From: Gammaproteobacteria bacterium
Lineage (GTDB): Bacteria > Pseudomonadota > Gammaproteobacteria > Steroidobacterales > BM003
Direction of reading: 5' to 3'
DNA: 7,779 bases
Assembly: GCA_026193125.1 (NCBI GenBank)
Contig: JAPHSC010000060.1
Span: 1 to 7,779 of the forward strand
Positions 5,978 through 7,779 of the stretch are shown here, in pieces; the stretch's first letter is position 1; every line of letters begins with the position of its first letter. The position numbers were made by a program, and so were the translations under genes. A model generated the notes under the pieces. That model did not search any database, had not been told where the DNA came from, and saw only the letters and a program-made list of their open reading frames with translations.

Positions 5978-6617
5978 GTTCAATGACTTCGATCTCCTTC
6001 GCAGCATGTTCCATCCATTCCATCACGTCGGCATCCCTCAGCACCCAATCCAGGTACTCCTGCGTCAGCCGGGTTTTCGCCAGACAGTAGGTATTGAAAC
6101 GCAATAATACAGGGATAAGCATGCCATCGGTAATTGTGTAGTGCCCGAACAGCGGCCCACTACCCGGCACCAGTTGTCTGCAAGTCTGCAGCCATTGCTC
6201 AACCCGGGCCAGGTCCTCCCCGGCCCTCTGCGAGGGTTCAAAATGGCGATCCCTGGCCCGGCAATTCATGGGAAACTCCTCTCGCATTGCCGTCAGGCCC
6301 GAATGCATTTCAGCAGCGATACTACGCGCCACGGCGCGTTGCGCGACATCTTCCGGCCACAATCTCGCCATGGGAAAACGCTCGGCCAGGAATTCGGAAA
6401 TCGCGAGTGAGTCCCAGATCACCAAGTCGCCCTCGATCAGGACAGGTACCCTGCGGGTCGGCGAATACTCGCCGATGCGTTCATGAAACTCGCTGGTATC
6501 CATAGGCAAGCGTATTACTTCGAATCCTGCACCCGTCTTGCGCAGGGTTATCCAGGCCCTCAAAGACCAGGAAGAGTAATTGTAGTTGCCTATAACCAGT
6601 GTCATTGGCTGGGGCAT
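5964..6617 (-). CDS. Glutathione S-transferase family protein (YfcF-like)
   Basis: A 217-residue cytoplasmic protein with GST architecture. The N-terminal thioredoxin-like domain (about 5-85) starts MTLVIGNYNYSSWSLRAW, where S15/S16 are candidate glutathione-contacting residues. It includes the cis-Pro motif RRVPVL and the glutathione-binding segment DSLAISEFLAERFP. The all-helical C-terminal domain follows (about 90-200), with FGHYTITDGMLIPVLLRF resembling the conserved GST N-capping and hydrophobic-staple region. The REEFPMNCR stretch recalls E. coli YfcF, but the substrate is unknown. I chose ATG 6617 because AGGTGG lies 8 nt upstream. An ATG four codons later (6605) is possible, while the longer frame from 6707 adds residues not typical of the family. 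Its end overlaps the L,D-transpeptidase start by 14 nt, indicating one transcript, although no shared pathway is obvious. Confidence 0.88.
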   Translation of the reverse strand: MPQPMTLVIGNYNYSSWSLRAWITLRKTGAGFEVIRLPMDTSEFHERIGEYSPTRRVPVLIEGDLVIWDSLAISEFLAERFPMARLWPEDVAQRAVARSIAAEMHSGLTAMREEFPMNCRARDRHFEPSQRAGEDLARVEQWLQTCRQLVPGSGPLFGHYTITDGMLIPVLLRFNTYCLAKTRLTQEYLDWVLRDADVMEWMEHAAKEIEVIEHDER

Positions 6618-6904
6618 AGCTTTGTCCACCTTGGGTAAATGCCTCTGAAATTTTCCAGTGATACCAACAGGTACCCGGGGTACGTGTCTGTCCAGACCAA
6701 TCTGCACCTGGCCTGGTTGAGCCCCCAGCGGGATTTTATTGACCTTGCGATGTAAACGGGGACTTTTAATGCTCGCCGATTGCAGTTCCTTGTCATTCTT
6801 CCCATAAGCGAACCGGTCATTTTATCATGTAATACCTTAAATATATCTCGTACCTTACTGATTTTTAAAGTTTATAAATTTCATCAAAACTTGCCGATCA
6901 TCGG

Positions 6905-6926
6905 AATTGTGATACAGTTCACAGTT
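6905..6926 (+). promoter_or_regulatory. CRP (cAMP receptor protein/Vfr-type) binding site
   Basis: The core TGTGA (6908-6912), N6, TCACA (6919-6923) is a perfect match to both half-sites of the CRP consensus, and the flanks AAT and GTT also fit the 22-bp site. Its centre is at 6915.5. With a start at about 6957 (7 nt after CATACT, 6945-6950) the centre falls at -41.5, the textbook class II activator position. It therefore probably activates the small ORF at 6976. It is about 300 bp from the divergent GST gene. Confidence 0.8.
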
Positions 6927-6944
6927 CCCCAGTAAACAAAAGTC

Positions 6945-6950
6945 CATACT
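6945..6950 (+). promoter_or_regulatory. Candidate -10 element of a CRP-dependent promoter
   Basis: CATACT matches TATAAT at 4 of 6 positions and has no good -35, as expected for a class II CRP promoter, where CRP replaces -35 recognition. Transcription would start near 6957, giving a leader of about 19 nt that contains the Shine-Dalgarno GAGGGA (6965-6970). An alternative -10-like TATAAG (6958-6963) would leave almost no leader. Confidence 0.5.
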
Positions 6951-6975
6951 TTGCGCTTATAAGTGAGGGAACACG

Positions 6976-7185
6976 ATGAGCCTGAGTTATCTGCGCAAGA
7001 CCGAAAATACGCTGGACGACGCGTTGGATCGGTCAAAAAACACCGCAATCCAACCTGGTCCGATCAACACCTGGCAGGCCGATTCTGGTCAATCAGTGAA
7101 CCAGGCTGACAGCCCGGTTGAGTCCTCAGGCTGGAATCCCGCAGAAGTCTGGCGCCAAAGAATCAAACGCGATACCAGCAGCTAA
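6976..7185 (+). CDS. Small protein of unknown function, 69 residues
   Basis: I do not recognise this protein. It is 69 residues, soluble, with no signal peptide or membrane segment. A charged N-terminus likely to form a helix (SLSYLRKTENTLDDALDRSK, 2-21) is followed by a polar, probably disordered middle rich in Gln, Ser, Asn and Pro. A compact C-terminal motif GWNPAEVWRQRIKRD (52-66) has two tryptophans in a basic context and could be a short binding helix. It is likely a real gene: the Shine-Dalgarno GAGGGA lies 5 nt before the ATG, it has its own promoter with an ideally placed CRP site, and no other frame explains the region. It lies alone between a divergent GST gene and a convergent fabH. 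A role in catabolite-responsive regulation is only an inference from the CRP site. Confidence 0.7.
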   Translation: MSLSYLRKTENTLDDALDRSKNTAIQPGPINTWQADSGQSVNQADSPVESSGWNPAEVWRQRIKRDTSS

Positions 7186-7201
7186 AACAAAACTCAGTCC
7201 T

Positions 7202-7222
7202 GCTCCGGGCTGTCCCGGTAGC
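7202..7222. terminator. Weak hairpin between the small ORF and fabH, possible terminator
   Basis: CCGGG (7205-7209) pairs with CCCGG (7214-7218) around a CTGT loop, and GCT/AGC outside it extends the stem to 8 bp with one bulged T. It lies 16 nt after the small-ORF stop. There is no U-tract on the plus strand. On the minus strand, downstream of fabH, a T-rich run appears only about 9 nt after the stem. It may be a poor terminator for either gene. Confidence 0.3.
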
Positions 7223-7251
7223 CCCCTCACAGCATTCGCGTATTACCCGCC

Positions 7252-7779
7252 TCAATAGCGAATCAGCGCAGAACCCCAGGTAAAGCCCCCGCCAAATGCT
7301 TCCAGCAGCAGCAGTTCACCCCGCTTCACCTTGCCGCTTCTCACTCCCACATCCAATGCCAGCGGCACCGAGGCGGCAGATGTATTGCCCTGGTCCTGGA
7401 CTGTAAGTACAACCTTGTCCATGGACATGCCGAGTTTCTTGGCGGTCGCAGTAATAATCCGATTGTTGGCCTGGTGTGGTATCAGCCAGTCAATGTCTTC
7501 CTTGCGCAGATTGTTGGCCGCCAGGGTCTGTTCAACAATTTCACCCAGCTTGGTAACCGCCACCTTGAACACTTCGTTGCCACGCATCTTGATTCGGGCC
7601 TCACCACCGTGGTCGTCGGAACCCTTGGGACATGACACGCCACCTGTGCTGTAGAGCAGGTCCTTGTACGCACCGTTCGCATTGAGGTGGGTGGAAATAA
7701 TCCCGGGTTCCTCAGAAGGCTTGAGAATTACCGCGCCGGCTCCATCACCGAACAGCACGCAGGTGTGCCGGTCGCTCCA
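7252..7779 (-). CDS. fabH: Beta-ketoacyl-ACP synthase III (FabH), C-terminal part, truncated by the window edge
   Basis: The last 175 residues of FabH, which condenses acetyl-CoA with malonyl-ACP to start fatty acid synthesis in the cytoplasm. The visible thiolase-fold half begins WSDRHTCVLFGDGAGAV. It contains the active-site histidine in WLIPHQANNRI and asparagine in QGNTSAAS, exactly 30 residues apart as for H244 and N274 of E. coli FabH. It ends LEAFGGGFTWGSALIRY, with the His-to-C-terminus distance (73 residues) also as in E. coli. The catalytic Cys lies outside the window. The gene enters from the right edge, so its start and upstream neighbours are not visible. Downstream there is no fabD: the next gene faces it from the opposite strand. 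It is therefore not in, or is at the end of, any plsX-fabH-fabD-type cluster. Confidence 0.95.
   Translation of the reverse strand, partial: WSDRHTCVLFGDGAGAVILKPSEEPGIISTHLNANGAYKDLLYSTGGVSCPKGSDDHGGEARIKMRGNEVFKVAVTKLGEIVEQTLAANNLRKEDIDWLIPHQANNRIITATAKKLGMSMDKVVLTVQDQGNTSAASVPLALDVGVRSGKVKRGELLLLEAFGGGFTWGSALIRY

Larger units (their letters stand above)
6618..6975. other. Intergenic region between the GST gene and the divergent small ORF
   Basis: About 358 bp without a convincing gene. The part next to the GST gene (6618-6800) has ordinary composition and is probably its leader. The 6815-6900 part is strongly AT-rich. On the minus strand it includes an extended -10-like TGATAAAAT (6827 to 6819) with no good -35, a weak candidate for the GST/L,D-transpeptidase promoter. 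The right end holds the CRP site and promoter of the small ORF. A 72-codon frame on the minus strand (6602-6820) lacks a ribosome binding site and is not called. Confidence 0.5.

Noticed and set aside
6618..6707. GST start at 6707, adding 30 residues
   Set aside because: The added residues do not resemble a GST N-terminus. ATG 6617 has AGGTGG 8 nt upstream and is 4 residues before the conserved MTLVIGNYNYSSWS.
6602..6820. 72-codon minus-strand frame upstream of the GST gene
   Set aside because: No ribosome binding site, no recognisable motif, and its end overlaps the GST start in another frame.

Overview
This 7.8 kb window is GC-rich chromosomal DNA, most likely from a gammaproteobacterium. 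Four things point there: a LexA whose operator-reading residues and cleavage geometry are those of the E. coli protein, E. coli-type SOS boxes (CTGT-N8-ACAG), an OprI/Lpp-like murein lipoprotein, and a FabH whose active-site spacing matches the E. coli enzyme. The species cannot be named from the sequence alone. No mobile element, CRISPR array, rRNA or tRNA was seen.

Region 1 (1-4317, all on the minus strand) is an SOS mutagenesis operon in the order lexA - imuA - imuB - dnaE2 (imuC), read right to left. LexA represses the operon through two SOS boxes in front of lexA, one of which contains the -10 hexamer. imuA and dnaE2 start at GTG codons overlapping the preceding stop (GTGA). imuB begins 24 nt after imuA. 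dnaE2 runs off the left edge, so only its N-terminal 486 codons are present. After DNA damage, RecA-stimulated LexA self-cleavage should release the operon, giving ImuA, ImuB (a Y-family-like scaffold) and the error-prone polymerase DnaE2, which together form a translesion mutasome on the beta clamp.

Region 2 (4490-6617) concerns the cell envelope. A small Ala-rich Lpp/OprI-like lipoprotein gene (plus strand) converges on a LysM + YkuD L,D-transpeptidase gene (minus strand), with one bidirectional terminator between them. The lipoprotein ends in lysine, the residue that transpeptidases of this class can join to peptidoglycan, so the two genes may be enzyme and substrate. The transpeptidase gene overlaps the end of an upstream glutathione S-transferase-like gene, so those two are probably co-transcribed.

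Region 3 (6618-7779) begins with an AT-rich intergenic stretch holding a near-ideal CRP site. The site is spaced as in a class II CRP-dependent promoter for a 69-residue protein of unknown function. The window ends in the C-terminal half of fabH (minus strand), which is not followed by fabD.

Nothing here is clearly a new system. The best leads are the CRP-linked small ORF, the N-terminal clamp-binding-like motif of ImuB, and the lipoprotein/transpeptidase pair.
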